Below are positions 23,659-35,941 of a stretch of 64,000 nt of DNA, piece after piece. The position numbers and the translations under genes were made by a program. The notes under the pieces were generated by a model, which had not been told where the DNA came from, ran no database searches, and worked only from the letters and a program-made list of their open reading frames with translations. The DNA is from Porodaedalea pini (Eukaryota > Basidiomycota > Agaricomycetes > Hymenochaetales > Hymenochaetaceae), in contig NBAY01000004.1 in the NCBI GenBank assembly GCA_002794775.1, positions 744,001 to 808,000 on the forward strand, given 5' to 3'. How positions within the stretch are numbered: the stretch's first letter is position 1; every line of letters starts with the position of its first letter.

Positions 23659-26600
23659 ATGACATTGACAGCTAAAGAGAACCTGCCATCGATGCGGTAG
23701 GTCTGAAGAATAACGTTCTCAAGTTGATACTGACATCCACCTTCAAATTCTCAGCAAGCCAATCCAGACATTCTCCGAACCCGTGTCGAAGAAGCGCAAG
23801 CTCGGACTATCGGCTCCCTCAGGCTCTCAAGGGGCTCGGAATGGCTCTTTCACTGATGTACTTGAGAAATTGAAAGAAGAGGCGAAAGAAAACGGAGGTA
23901 CGAATAGTATTCGTGGTTCCACATAGTTCACGACGTTTACTCTTCTTTCCCCTGATTTAGAAGCAGAAGGGGGCTCAGATAGCTGGTCACGCCCTTCTCT
24001 CCGCCGTTTCGATGAGAGGAAAGACTCAATAGGTACCGGGAAATGCTTCATGCATCTTCGCTTCGACTCTGACATATCCACCTCAGTCTTTCAGCAAATT
24101 GACGTCGAGAACTCGATAGATGCAAATAGCGTGTCTTTTTGCGTATTTGGTGTTACACAGGTGAGTTCAGTGACTATTTTATTGCGAAACTCGTGCTGAA
24201 GCCACCCAAAGGATGGACATAGTGTTCTTGCGCATATCTATGGCTTTATGCCCTACTTCTATGTCCCCGCTCCCCGTGGCTTTACTGAGAATGATCTGAC
24301 TTCATTCTGTGACGAACTTAATGTATGTGTTCGAACCTCAAGTTAAAGAAACGAGTCTCATTGAATGGTAGAATCAAAGCGAAGAAAGAAGCGTCGACCA
24401 TGTTAAACTCGTGAAAAAGAGGAGCCTCTGGGGTTACAGAGGCGACGACTGGGTTCCTTTTATCAAGATATTCGCAACACATCCGAGAAATGTCCCACGA
24501 GTTCGAGATAAGATTCTGAGTTCCTCCAGTGTTGGCTGCCATCTTACCTTTGTCGTGATTTCCACGTTTATTTGAAAGGGGCGAGTGTTCGTATGGCGGG
24601 CTATTCAATGGCGAAGTCCCGACGTTTGAGAGTAATGTTGTATACACGTTACGTTTTATGATTGACACGAAAGTGAGTAACACGTGTTTATCTGCTACTC
24701 AACCATTGAACATGATATAGATGGTTGGCATGAACTGGATAGAAGTACCAGCAGGAAAATACAAGTTACTATCTCCAGACAAAAAGCGCTCTCATTGCCA
24801 ATTAGAGTTCAGCGTCGGGTGCGTGATGGTATATGCGATGATGAATTCTGTTTGAGAAACTTCCTTCCGATAGCTGGAACGACTTCATCTCCCATGCTCC
24901 GGACGGAGAATGGTCAAAAGTTGCACCTTTGCGAATCTTGAGCTTCGATATTGAATGTGCTGGTCGCAAGGGTATCTTTCCTGAAGCTCAAACAGATCCG
25001 GTCATTCAAATAGCAAACATGGTGACTCGACAGGGTATGTGCAAACACCGTTTGATCTGTGTGGCTGCTGATTTTCGAAGTAATATATAGGAGAGTCGAA
25101 GCCTTTTATAAGGAACGTCTTTACCCTGAACACCTGCTCTCACATTGTCGGCTCTCAAGTACTTTCGTATGACAGTGAGCTGCGGCTTCTGGAAGCTTGG
25201 CGTGATTTTGTGGAACAGGTCGATCCAGATGTAGTTATTGGATATAACATCGCGAACTTCGACTTGCCTTACCTACTTGACCGGGCGAATGCTATTAAAT
25301 CCAAGAAATTCATGTTTCTTGGACGTTTTAAAGGTGACTAGAACGTCCGAACTTCACTCAGTGTCTATCTGACTGTTTAATTTTCTGAAGGTAGGAAAAC
25401 CGTGGTCAAAGACACACATTTTTCATCGAAGGCATTTGGCCAGCGCGACTCTAAAGATACAGTCATGGAAGGGCGTCTGCAGTTGGATTTATTGCAGTTC
25501 ATGCACCGCGAGCACAAGTTGCGCAGCTATACTCTTAATGCGGTTTGCGCACAGTTTTTAGGAGAGCAGAAGGAGGACGTTCACCACTCTGTGATCACCG
25601 AACTACAAAATGGCACTGCAGAGGCGCGACGTCGTCTGGCTGTGTATTGTTTGAAGGTACGCGGCTGGACATCCTTAATGCCATTACATGCTGATGATCT
25701 GCGGTAAAGGACGCGTACTTGCCGCAACGTCTCATGGATAAGCTCATGTGCTTTGTCAACTACATTGAAATGTCGCGTGTGACAGGAGTGCCTTTCAACT
25801 ATTTGTTATCTCGTGGCCAGTCAATCAAGGTCTTGTCTCAGCTGCTCCGCCGTGCAAACGACGAGGACTACGTTGTTCCTTCACTAAAAGGTGAAGGATC
25901 CGACGAGCAATACGAGGGCGCTACTGTTATTGAGCCAAAAAAAGGGTATTATGATGCACCCATTGCAACGCTCGATTTCAGCTCTCTGTATCCTTCCATC
26001 ATGATGGCCCATAATTTGTGTTACACAACTTTGTTGGACAAGCATACCATTGACCGACTTAAGTTGGTCAAGGGCGTGGATTATATCCAGACTCCAAACA
26101 ATGGTGCGTATCATCAATAGCTAGCGACGATGCGGACATCTGAGCATTACACAGATCTTTTCGTTACGAAGGGAAGGCGGAAAGGCTTGCTGCCGTCTGT
26201 TTTGGAGGACCTCATTGCTGCGCGTAAGAGGGCGAAGGCCGATCTCAAGAAAGAAACGGATCCGTTCCGTCGTGCTGTACTGGATGGCCGTCAGCTTGCG
26301 TTGAAGGTAAAGGATATCCGCTCATTAGCCAAGCAATAAGATATTTATACCGTGGACAGATTTCTGCGAACTCGGTGTATGGATTCACCGGAGCAACTAT
26401 CGGGAAGCTGCCTTGTTTGCCGATCTCATCAAGTACCACCGCCTATGGACGGCAGATGATCGAAAAGACTAAGCAAGAGGTCGAAGCCGAGTATTGCATC
26501 GCTAACGGCCGTGAGCATAATGCGGAGGTTATTTATGGTGATACCGATTCTGTCATGGTGAAGTTTGGTCCGCCAGACCTTGCAACAGTCATGCAGATGG

Positions 26601-27940
26601 GGAGCGAAGCTGCGGATTTCGTTACGGCCAAATTCGTGAAGCCCATCAAACTCGAGTTCGAAAAGGTCTATTTCCCATATCTCTTAATCAGCAAGAAGAG
26701 ATACGCAGGTCTTTACTGGACGAAGGCAGAAAAGTACGACAAAATGGATTCAAAGGGTATCGAGGTGTGAAGCTTTGTTTTTTTGTTTCTTCTTTAAAGT
26801 TCTGTCTTAAACACGGTCTGTTATACAGACCGTGCGCCGAGATAATTGTCGGCTCGTCTCGACCGTCATCGAGACATGTCTACACAAAATGCTGATTGAC
26901 CGAGACGTGAGAGGTGCAGAAGAGTACGAGCATAATCCATTAGTTCAATATCAAAGCTGACTGCCCCTTTTTTAAAGCTATACTAAACAAGTCATCTCCG
27001 ACCTTCTTCAGAACAAGATCGACATGTCACAACTTGTCATTACGAAGGCGCTAGCGAAGACAGGTGAGTCTGATCATTTCCGTGACGGATAAGCTTGCTT
27101 ATTTAGTCGATATAGATTATGCCGCGAAGCAAGCGCATGTTGTACTCGCTGAGCGCATGAAGGAACGTGACGCGGGTTCAGCTCCTGCTGTTGGTGACCG
27201 TGTAGCTTACGTTGTCATCAAAGGGATGAAGAGTAAGTGATACCTTCACCCTCTTTCGGAATAGGTCAAGGCTAACTTCGTTTGTTTAAGACGCTGCTGC
27301 ATATGAGAAATCGGAGGATCCTATATACGTGCTTGAAAATAACATTCCTATCGACACCAAATACTACTTGGAAAACCAATTATCGAAGCCTCTCATGCGA
27401 ATCTTCGAACCGATTCTTGGTGATAAAGCCGCCTCGTTGTGTAAGCCATGTCACTACTCCCCTTTTCTGAGCATAGTATAACTTACCTGTTGATTTTGTA
27501 GTATCCGGAGATCATACTCGAGCAATTCAAATTGCAACGCCTACTGTAGGAGGTTTAATGAAGTTCGCGGTGAAGACAGTTACATGTCTCGGGTGCAAGA
27601 CGGCTCTACGGTCTACCAACAGCGTGAAAAGTGCGTCGTTTCTATGAGGAAGTGCCTTGATACGCTAAAAAAAGGATTGGCTTCTTCAGATGGTGTGGTC
27701 TGCAATAATTGCAGGCCGAGACTGGGCGAATTCTACCAGAAGCAAACGACTTCTACGTCTGCGCTGCAAGTATCTTTCTCGCGGCTCTGGACACAGTGTC
27801 AACGATGCCAGGGGTCACTGCACCAAGACGTTCTTTGCACGAGCAAAGACTGTCCAATCTTTTACATGCGTAAGAAGGCTCAGAAAGATGTAGAAGATTC
27901 AGTTGCAGTACTCGAGAGGTTTGATAACGAAGTGTGGTGA
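23659..27940 (+). CDS. POL3: DNA polymerase delta catalytic subunit
   Basis: This B-family polymerase carries out lagging-strand synthesis and proofreading in the nucleus. Exon 1 (ATG at 23659 to 23696, [13 protein letters not shown]) joins across a 58-nt intron to [17 protein letters not shown]. Further motifs follow in order: [18 protein letters not shown], then [19 protein letters not shown] and [20 protein letters not shown]. Next come Exo I ([18 protein letters not shown], acidic pair present) and Exo II ([18 protein letters not shown]), then the polymerase motifs [31 protein letters not shown] and [15 protein letters not shown]. The C-terminus carries CysA (begins [10 protein letters not shown], continues CNNC) and CysB ([19 protein letters not shown]), the latter being the cluster-binding motif, and ends NEVW. 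It is intron-rich, about 15 introns. All catalytic motifs look intact. Confidence 0.96.
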
Positions 27941-28195
27941 TTAAATGATATTGTTACCTGTTCTCCTTTTTCTGCTCTCTCATCGCTACTAAGACTTTCG
28001 TCATTCGTGCATGCACCTTGTATTCCGTATACTTATTGAGAAATCTTGTATCTATAGTATGAGTGACAGTGAAACTGTGATGCGCGCGTGACGTTCGGAC
28101 CGCGTCGGAAACGCGTCGCGTCACGGCCATGCACATCGCGTCAGACTCCTACCACAACCATAGTGCTCTTGTCTTCATTGGCTTAACTTCAAGGC

Positions 28196-30062
28196 ATGGC
28201 TACTGTTGACATGGACAAAGCAGTGGAACTTGCAATTGATATGGTCCGTAATGCACATGCCAAGAATAAACTCCAGTCCGTCCTCATGCCTTAGAGTTCA
28301 TCGACGAGCGCGCCCACTAACGCACATCTCGCTTGCCCAACTGCAACAATCATATATTAGACATCTCACAAATCGTCTGGTTCGCCAAGAAATCGAACAG
28401 AGTCTAGAACTCGAGACGGGCTTGCTTGAAGAGAAGCCGTACAAGAAGCGTATAAATGAGGTTATCGCAGCAACCGTTGTAAGTACGTTCAACGTTCTCT
28501 AGTCATGTCCATTATGAAACCATTTGCAGGAACAGCTAGAAGCTCGAAAAGACGTGAAAGACGGTTCAGGAGGGAAGACGAAAAAGGAGCGGCGAGAAAG
28601 TGCGGCACAACCGAGCTCGTCCTCAAAGAAACGTAAGTCTGAGGCCGCAGAGGCCGCAGAGGTGAAGAAGAGCAAGCCAAGATCATATACAAAGTCTGCC
28701 TCGGCCGAGAAGACGCGCAAGGAAGATGAATCTGAGGAGGACAAGGCACCGAAGAAGGGGAAAAGAGAGTCGGGTGTTGTTGGAAAAGCGCCTGCTTCCG
28801 GAGAGAAGAAAAGAAATTATAAGTCAAAGGTACACTCGTTACTTTTATTTAGTATGTAGTATTGACTCTTGTACAGGAGCTCATAGTGTCTGACGACGAA
28901 GAGGAAGGCAATAAGAAAGACATACCTGCCTCACCTGTTTCCGCCTTGCCCGTCAAAAATAAAGAAAAGCGACCTGTCATCTCAGATAGTGAGGTATGCT
29001 TGAGCGTCGCCCTTCCGTCTTTCGTCACCGACCAATTCCTCTTTGTCGCGTAGGATGAATCTAAGCCGAGCACCTCGCCGAAAAAGCGTAGGAAGTCAGA
29101 ACACGCCTTCTCAAAGGAAAAGCAAGATTCTGATACCATGGTAACGACAAAGAGCGGCATCGATGCGAAGATGTCCGACGAAAGTAAGAAGGATGTAGCT
29201 GCGGATGATGCTGAGGTGGGCACTTCAAAAGTCACCTCCAGGCTAAAGAGCTCGAGTGACTTGATTGACCTTCCCCAAGTTGAAAAGCGATTCCGAGCTT
29301 TCGGTCTTGCTTGACAGTCCTGCAACCAAAAGAGGAAAAGAGTCAAAGAAGGTCAAGGTCAAAGATATTCTAGTATCAGGTTTCATATTTCACTGACGAA
29401 GCTCTTACCTGCTTGCTAGAAGTTTCAAGGGGATGCAAAAGAGAAGAAGCCTCGCGTTAAGAAAGAGACGAAGGAACTTTCCCCTGATGAAGAACAGATC
29501 AAGAAGTTGAAAGTGAGTAGCGAATTCAATCTACTCGCATGAAAGTTCACGAATTTTGTTGTGATACTATGAAACAGAGTTTCATCGTTGCCTGCGGTGT
29601 TCGGAAGATATGGAGTAAAGAGCTCAAAGATTGCGAGACGCCATCAAGCCAAATCTCGCGCTTACGTAAGATGCTGACTGATCTCGGTATGAAGGGACGC
29701 TTCAGCCTTGAGCAGGCAAAGGCGATAAAGGCAAAACGTGACCTAGCAAAGGAGATGGGTGAGTTCCTTGCTGCCAATCTGCTCTCGTTGTCCCTAACTC
29801 GATGTCGCAGAGGATGTGCAAGAATTTGCGCAGAGGCATGCAGGTGATCGGCCAAGGCGGTCGGCATCGAAGGCAAAATTAGCTGCAGCTGACGTTTCGA
29901 GTGATGAAGAAAGCGATGAAGAGGCTGAACCTTCGCGCCGTCCAAAGGTATGCATGGCAGACGCTGCTGCGAAAGTTCACATAATTAATGTCTTGTGATG
30001 TTTGATAGAATGCTCATCGAAGCATAATGGACTTCCTGGGCGATCAAAGTGGCTCAGACTGA
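28196..30062 (+). CDS. HIRIP3-like histone chaperone (HIRA-interacting protein 3 family)
   Basis: The family binds histones H2A-H2B and interacts with the HIRA complex in chromatin assembly. The ATG at 28196 gives MATVDMDKAVELAIDMV. A helical N-terminal region follows (LTNRLVRQEIEQSLELETGLLEEKPYKKRINEVI), resembling a DEK-C-type fold. The centre is long, Lys/Glu/Ser-rich and disordered, with acidic runs such as VSDDEEEG and several introns. The C-terminal block is the diagnostic part: SFIVACGVRKIWSKELKD, then SRLRKMLTDLGMKGRFSLEQ and AIKAKRDLAKEM, followed by a Ser/Asp/Glu-rich CHZ-like tail and the end MDFLGDQSGSD at TGA 30060-30062. The gene is in the same orientation as POL3, 255 bp downstream. 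The C-terminal match is strong; the N-terminal domain label is inference. Confidence 0.8.
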
Positions 30063-30452
30063 TTGAGCTTCTCCGACTTACTGTTACCCTTTGCTCTCGA
30101 TCCATTATTTTACGCCTGTATACCCACTATTTGTAGCCTTGTCGGCCCATAGTTTCGTTTCTCCATGATGTTGTCGCAATGATTCCATGACCACACGAAG
30201 AGAAGGTAGGGATGATTTATCTCCCTCTTATTCATTCTTTTGTACATTACTCTGCCAGCGCTCTGTTACAAGAGTATCATTTCAATCTATCTCCCAGTTT
30301 TCCATGTCCTCTTCTCGACTCTTATGCAAATTCCAAACACCTTCCATTGGTATTTTCGGTGTGCATTTTGCATTCTACTCACTAATGGGTGCATGTATTC
30401 ATTTAGACCATCGATAAAACCCTGCGAAAAAGCTGCTAAAAGAACTATCTCA
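30063..30452. other. Convergent intergenic region
   Basis: The 3' ends of the HIRIP3-like gene and the F-box gene face each other here. It is T-rich on the plus strand with no domain in any frame. Confidence 0.5.
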
Positions 30453-31979
30453 CTATTTTAAGTGGTGCAGCATTTCCCAGTCGTACTCAAAGCCATAACA
30501 GTACATCAAACGGTACTCCTCACTCCATCTGTCCGAATACCGTAGATAGTCGTCCTCGTACTCGTCATCTGTATCACCAATGACTAATATTTCCAGTCCC
30601 TCCCTACAGCATTTATGAAGCTTGTCTGAAAGGTCCTCCCACCTTTTGCATTCTCGAAACGTCACAGCCTTAAGAGACCTCTCTTCTCCTGCAGACAAGC
30701 GGTCCCAGCGTGAACAAATCACGGATTCCACCTCTCCAAATAAGTTGGAAAGACCATAACAACTCTCGAATTCGATCCTCTCGATGTTCGGACAAAGTCG
30801 TGCATCTGAGCTCAAACTAAGGCGCCGGAGCAGGTCATCCATCCCCAGTAGATGACACTCGGCTTCAGAGATGGTCAGATCTCGAAGAGTTGGTAATGAT
30901 TCTAGAACCTGTATGACCTCTGCTATGTTGAGTCCGTCGAACTCAAGTTTTTCAAGCACAGGCTTAGACCTTGATAAAAGCGGATACAATCCACACGTCT
31001 GACTATCCAGGTCAAGGAAGCGTAATGTAAGCTCCTTCAAACCAGGGAGATGCAAATTGCCCAGTACGTCTCGTACAGCCCCGTGGTGTGCTGCGATGAG
31101 TTTCAAGGTGGACAGATTGGGAAGGTATGAGCACGAGCTGTCAGTCACAGGGTTCATGGGGTTGTCTTCAGTTACGTGAACGACCCGTGTCGCACGAAAC
31201 ACTTCGATGTTAGGAGATGCCTGCAATATCATGAGGCAATCATGCCCAGTAAGATATTCCGGACAAAGGTGATCCAAGGGGTCAAAAGAGAACTTCCCCG
31301 ACAAGTCGACAAATACGAGGTCGTGCAAAGCGTGTTCTCTAACGAGATGCAAGGAAACACTTCCATTAAGGAACAAAGGTCTCAAGCGAGGGGCATGTGT
31401 TAAATGCAGATGAACTGATAATTCATTTTGGAAATATTCCAAGTGAAGGCCTTCGAGAAAGGGTAAATTTGACAGAACTGGCAGAGGTTGCGTTTCGAGG
31501 GCAGGGTCACCGAGCGGCAGCCCGACCTTAATATCGAGATTTCTGATATGTGACTGGTTGTCAATTATGAACGTCAGAAGCTTTCTGTGATCTGCGTGTG
31601 TACTGAGAAGCAAGTGTATCTTTATGTCCAATGGAGCCTGCTCTGCCCTGTGCAGGAAAGTGTCAAGATGTCTCCAAGGAAAATCTGTACGCACGTAGGT
31701 ATCAGAGTATCTGAACGTCGACCATAGATTGGGTGAGGCAAGGGAAATTGTCCTCCAATGGCGACAGACAGCGGTAATGTTGATCGGTGCAACTGTATCC
31801 CATTTCTTGTAATGAAACTCCTCGTCTTCCGCAAGCATTGCTCGAGCGAAAATTTCCACGAGAACATCTGGAACGAGGACTTGTATCGGCGAATGGAATA
31901 TACTCTTTTGAGTCCGTTGTACAAGACCCTGGTCACGTCGGGTCTTCCTCTCCGCTTTACTTCGGCGCTTCGAGCCCAT
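30453..31979 (-). CDS. F-box protein with LRR-like repeats
   Basis: This single-exon frame of 508 codons starts at ATG 31977-31979. A basic N-terminus (GSKRRSKAERKTRRDQG) precedes an F-box-like motif (VLVPDVLVEIFARAMLAEDE) and the family signature ITAVCRHWRTISLASPNLWS. Irregular leucine-rich segments follow, such as LPVLSNLPFLEGLHLEYF, YLPNLSTLKLIAAHH, LHLPGLKELTLRFLDL and LESLPTLRDLTISEAECHLL. The C-terminus is acidic and Tyr-rich. The likely role is a substrate receptor in an SCF ubiquitin ligase; the substrate is unknown. It is divergent to VPS25. Two relics with similar repeats lie on either side, at 22.2-23.2 and 33.7-35.0 kb. The frame is intact, so this copy may be active. Confidence 0.88.
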   Translation of the reverse strand: MGSKRRSKAERKTRRDQGLVQRTQKSIFHSPIQVLVPDVLVEIFARAMLAEDEEFHYKKWDTVAPINITAVCRHWRTISLASPNLWSTFRYSDTYVRTDFPWRHLDTFLHRAEQAPLDIKIHLLLSTHADHRKLLTFIIDNQSHIRNLDIKVGLPLGDPALETQPLPVLSNLPFLEGLHLEYFQNELSVHLHLTHAPRLRPLFLNGSVSLHLVREHALHDLVFVDLSGKFSFDPLDHLCPEYLTGHDCLMILQASPNIEVFRATRVVHVTEDNPMNPVTDSSCSYLPNLSTLKLIAAHHGAVRDVLGNLHLPGLKELTLRFLDLDSQTCGLYPLLSRSKPVLEKLEFDGLNIAEVIQVLESLPTLRDLTISEAECHLLGMDDLLRRLSLSSDARLCPNIERIEFESCYGLSNLFGEVESVICSRWDRLSAGEERSLKAVTFRECKRWEDLSDKLHKCCREGLEILVIGDTDDEYEDDYLRYSDRWSEEYRLMYCYGFEYDWEMLHHLK

Positions 31980-32357
31980 TGTTGAAGAGAAACAGCGTTA
32001 TCTACGAGGAATAGGAAGGTCGAATGAGCGAATCACCAATGAAAGCCACGAAAAGATCGTACTTAAGCAAGCGTCCAGAGAACGCACTGCTCAATCGGAA
32101 TGAGCTCAAGCAACAAGAACGCTTCGTAGAGGCAGATTAGCGATTCTCAAGTAAGACTTCAAACTATCAAGGCTCACCTAATTTTTACGAAAAGCAAAGC
32201 GCGAAGACAACGTCGGATGATCGGCACAAACAGAGATAAATTCGGCTGAAGACGATAGAGATTACGTTCGACACCCTGGGCAGTCCGTTACGTGTCGTTG
32301 GCTCTGTCGAGCGCAAGTGCGTAAGTATCTTGCAGTAGAAACAATGTTTTGAGCGTG
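31980..32357. other. Divergent promoter region, F-box gene / VPS25
   Basis: 378 bp separate the two start codons. No distinct TATA box or other motif stands out. Confidence 0.45.
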
Positions 32358-33221
32358 ATGACGGAACGACACAAGAGGGGGTAAGGACATGTCGATCACG
32401 CAGCTCTCACTTTCCATGGCTTCGACTCTGAACTCTCATCGTACGATCTCAGGCTGGTACCTCTCTATTTCCCATATGACTCAAAGCTCAGCATTATACC
32501 GACAGGCTACTTGCTCCCATCCATCCACTCATTCCCGCCATTCTTCACGTATGTACCATCGACAAGTTTCGAAATGTAGTCTAATAGCAAGTGCGTAAGT
32601 CAGCAGAAGAATGTGACAACGCAAGCAACCAGCACAGAGCACTGGACCCGACTCATTCTATCGTATGCGCGCCATCGGAGATTGTTCTTCCTTCGAATAG
32701 AGGATGCAGAGACAGTCGGTGGAGATTGGGATGAAATTCTGCGCAATGAGCGCATAAATCGTGCGTTGTAAGCCTTCATTTCTTATGAACCGATATGTTG
32801 AAACATGATTTTTCAAGGACGCGTGCTGCCTAACTTTCTGATGTTTTTGCTTGAGGCACTCGTTACGAGGAACGTAGCTGCGTTCGAGCCTCCAAAGCAA
32901 AATCGAGCTGTGCTGCTCTACTGGAGAACACCAGAAGAATGGGGAGAAGTGCTGCACGAATGGGTGAGCTACACTATGCTTCATATCCATTTCATGTACT
33001 GACTGATAGCACCTACTTCTTAGGCGACATCCACTGGCCAGCTCAATACAATACTTACGTTCTACGAGATTGCAGATCCGCCTGTACCATCCCCTCTGTC
33101 TGGCGTTCCAGACGTGCTTTTGCGCCGTGCGGTCGCATACCTCGCGCGGACAGCTCGTGCGCAGCTTATTGGTGTCTCAGATGGCGAAGGGGTGCGCTTC
33201 TTCCCAGGGAATTCACGATAG
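32358..33221 (+). CDS. VPS25: ESCRT-II subunit Vps25
   Basis: Vps25 is a winged-helix subunit of ESCRT-II, which sorts ubiquitinated membrane proteins into multivesicular bodies and recruits Vps20. The first exon is only 23 nt (32358-32380, MTERHKRG). An intron (32381-32489) joins it in phase to IIPTGYLLPSIHSFPPFFT, which carries the family PPFFT motif. After the next intron come TEHWTRLILSYARHRRLFFL, DWDEILRNERINR, LEALVTRNVAAFEPPKQNR and VLLYWRTPEEWGEVLHEW. The last exon has the diagnostic STGQLNTILTFYEI and GVSDGEGVRFFPGNSR, ending at TAG 33219-33221. I chose this start because it is the only one that restores the frame and the family-like residues before PPFFT. Confidence 0.9.
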
Positions 33222-33749
33222 AGTATGGAGTGCTTAGAAGACGTAAGCCTGTATGTTTGTATTTGGTGTGTACGAGATTCGTTCACTCCGTGCTTGTATG
33301 CATCTTGATAGATTGGAACAGATACTCAACCTGTATTTGCTATGTTTGTATGACATCTGCGATAGCTGCACTTTGGACAATGGGTCGATACTTCACGATG
33401 CACACATCGTAGAATCTCGAGGAACCTTCCAGATCAGTGAAAGGTCCATTGAGGCATGAGGGAACTTGAACGAGATAATTGGCGATCGATGGAACAGAAT
33501 TCAGCTCCTTCATCCAAACTTAGTAAAGGCGCTTTCTATGCGTATGGCGCTCCGTCTTTTAAACCCGGACAACCCGCGTTGGTCTCCAAGCAGAACCCAT
33601 CGCTCACACATTAAGGGAATCTCTGAGTCCATAGGAAGCCCTTCGAATGTATTTCGACCCAACACACCACCTCCGAGTACCTCGGTCCGCCTGGTGAAAT
33701 CCATCTCGACAAGAAAAACTACGTCAGCATCTACTCACTGTTTCCATCA
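33222..33749. other. Intergenic region, no gene seen
   Basis: This is the VPS25 3' flank. Small open frames exist on both strands without recognisable domains; they may belong to the decayed LRR gene that follows. Confidence 0.4.
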
Positions 33750-35040
33750 TTCTGGTATTCAACAGAGGGGAACCTGATAGACTCTTGTCACTTGTAGGAT
33801 GGCGTGTCCACGTGCCTTGCAGCTTGAGGCCTTTTGAAAGCTCGCCTCCTGTATCTGGAATACTACAGAAATCTCAGGTCTCCCTAGTGAAACTCTGGTT
33901 CTCCGTCCACAGAGATTAAATTCAGCTTTAAAGCTTTGGCGCAACGAATTAGCGTAAAATGTGTTTCGCACTCTTGGAGTCTCTCCGTAGTAATGCCGCC
34001 TGAGAGTAAGGAGTTGAGGCGAATGAATCTATAGCGATTGTCTCTAGCGGCTGCGCAACGACTTGCAACAAACAGGAAAGGGCGACGTACGCGATCGTAG
34101 AACCCTTGTGCAACGTCGCAATGCGAATATTATACGATTATTCACCATCACAAGAAAATAGAGTATCCCAACTCATCAACAGCAAGAGTGACGCGCAAGA
34201 GCTGCTGAAAAGATAGAACTTCTGACTCGGGTGAGAAGCTATTGGTGCTAAGCTTGAGATCGAGAGTCCGTAGACGTGGAATGCACGAGAGGTTCGAGAC
34301 CTAGATCCAGCTCTTTAAGCCACACCGTCTTCGAGTCTTCAAGCTGCAGAGAGCTCTCGAATAGGGCTTGCGTATCAGTAGGACACAACAAAGCGCTTTG
34401 CATCGATGGTGATGTCTGTTGCTCGTTTCCAACCGGCTCGAAAAGTAGAGGCAACTTTTTAGCTACAGAGAAATTGCTGTATGGTCAGGATTTACACTCC
34501 CATCTCACTGTAATCAAACTGGATGGTGCTGGCAGAATTGTTGTGGAGTAGCATTATTACAGTCGGCCAAAATTCTGCTCCTCGACAGTGCAACATCTCT
34601 TCAGAATCTTTAGGCATTGGCTAGGTATGCTGTCCTGATGCGGAATCTGTACAGGAAATATGTATCAATGAAATGATCTTTCCCGCACCCTCAGGAAAGA
34701 ATTTTGGAGGAATCCTCTTTAAGAACGCGGGAAGAACTGTACACTGGTTGATGAGCGCTGTTCTGCGCTGCTCGAGGTATGGTCGCGAGAGATGTGTTTC
34801 TGGATGAGTCGGTATGGGCGTCATCCCACCGGGAGAATGAAAACTCGGACAACGAGGTTGAGCCCGGCATGAAAGAAAAAAGGATGAGAAGTTTGAGGCT
34901 AACAAGCTGGATCCAGATATACTCCAAACTGGACAGCTTTCAGACCATCCATCCTGCAAATCATTTGTTTCCTTGTATGAGGTGGATGCATTCCAACGTA
35001 CTTAGCGAGTATGCTTGGCTTTCTTCGATCTTCGAGCACT
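33750..35040 (-). pseudogene. Decayed LRR/F-box-like gene
   Basis: On the minus strand several leucine-rich fragments lie in order but in different frames: KLSSLEYIWIQLVSLKLLIL (about 34.9 kb), QCLKILKRCCTVEEQNFG (about 34.6 kb), ALFESSLQLEDSKTVWLKEL (about 34.35 kb), IPRLRTLDLKLSTNSFSP followed by QQLLRVTLAVDELGYSIFL (about 34.2 kb) and ALKLNLISVDGEPEF (about 33.9 kb). Their spacing and composition resemble the LRR part of fungal F-box proteins. No start with a clear F-box was found. The frame changes point to a relic, though unrecognised introns could explain some of them. Confidence is limited. Confidence 0.4.
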
Positions 35041-35941
35041 AATGTATGATTTTGTCAATGTGATGGAAGCGAGGGCAAATTGAAGCCAGATCATTCACCG
35101 AATGCTGTAGGAGGATGCAAGCTGAGTCACAATCGATAATTTTGGATGCATTTTGTGAAAAATTTCTCAAAAAGACTCAATTGCACTGAAACGTCAAAAG
35201 GCTCAGATAGCGTGGAAAAAAAAAAATCGATAAAACACGCCAGTCTGACTCAGGCTCTGTTAGCATTGAACTTGAAGACAGCAAATGGAAGACGTACCTT
35301 ATGTAAATCGAAGATGCGCATACTTAGTAGAACTTAAGCGGAACCTAATCCGAAAAAAGACGTCGACGCAACATGTCCGGGTCCAGAAAAATTATCCGAG
35401 TCCGGCAAGAAGTGACTTAGAAAAGATCGGCATTTGTTGATCCTTATGTATTGGCTTACCACGTGTGTTCTAGAACTTCATGATATCAGAAACTCTTCTT
35501 GTTTGCCGCACCTCTTACTGCCTCTATATACCGTATAGAGCGTATTACATTGCAGAGGACCCGGCAGAGAACCAATATATAAGGCTGTGTGACTTACAGG
35601 TCGACGTGTACATGTACTTTGGCTCTTCGATGTATCAAGTGTACATAGGAAGTCCCGGAGGAACGATGAGGCATATGTGCCTGGTACCTTCTATACATTC
35701 GGCATCTGGATCCTTGACGTCGATCCTCGAGGTGTTCGCATAAAATAGCATTAGCAGTGGACGGCGACAAAGGAATTAATATTGTCGGCAAGCAGGTGTC
35801 GGGCGGAGAAAAGGGACCAAACCTGACGGATCGTCAACATCCACTCCGAGGACGGCGCATGATCGTGCCGAAGAAGCCATCAGATGCCGACGGATCTATT
35901 TAAGGTCTCCGTGTGAACCATTCCTTTTCGCATTTTATTGT
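35041..35941. other. Intergenic region upstream of the histidine kinase
   Basis: No coding frame of quality, RNA gene or clear repeat was seen. It probably contains the kinase promoter and possibly an unrecognised first exon. Confidence 0.4.

Noticed and set aside
29547..29945. Minus-strand ORF opposite the HIRIP3-like gene
   Set aside because: The plus-strand reading matches the HIRIP3 C-terminal block and this frame is its shadow.
34286..34304. Second tRNA-like B box (GGTTCGAGACC)
   Set aside because: Only about three of five T-stem pairs form and no acceptor stem is visible.
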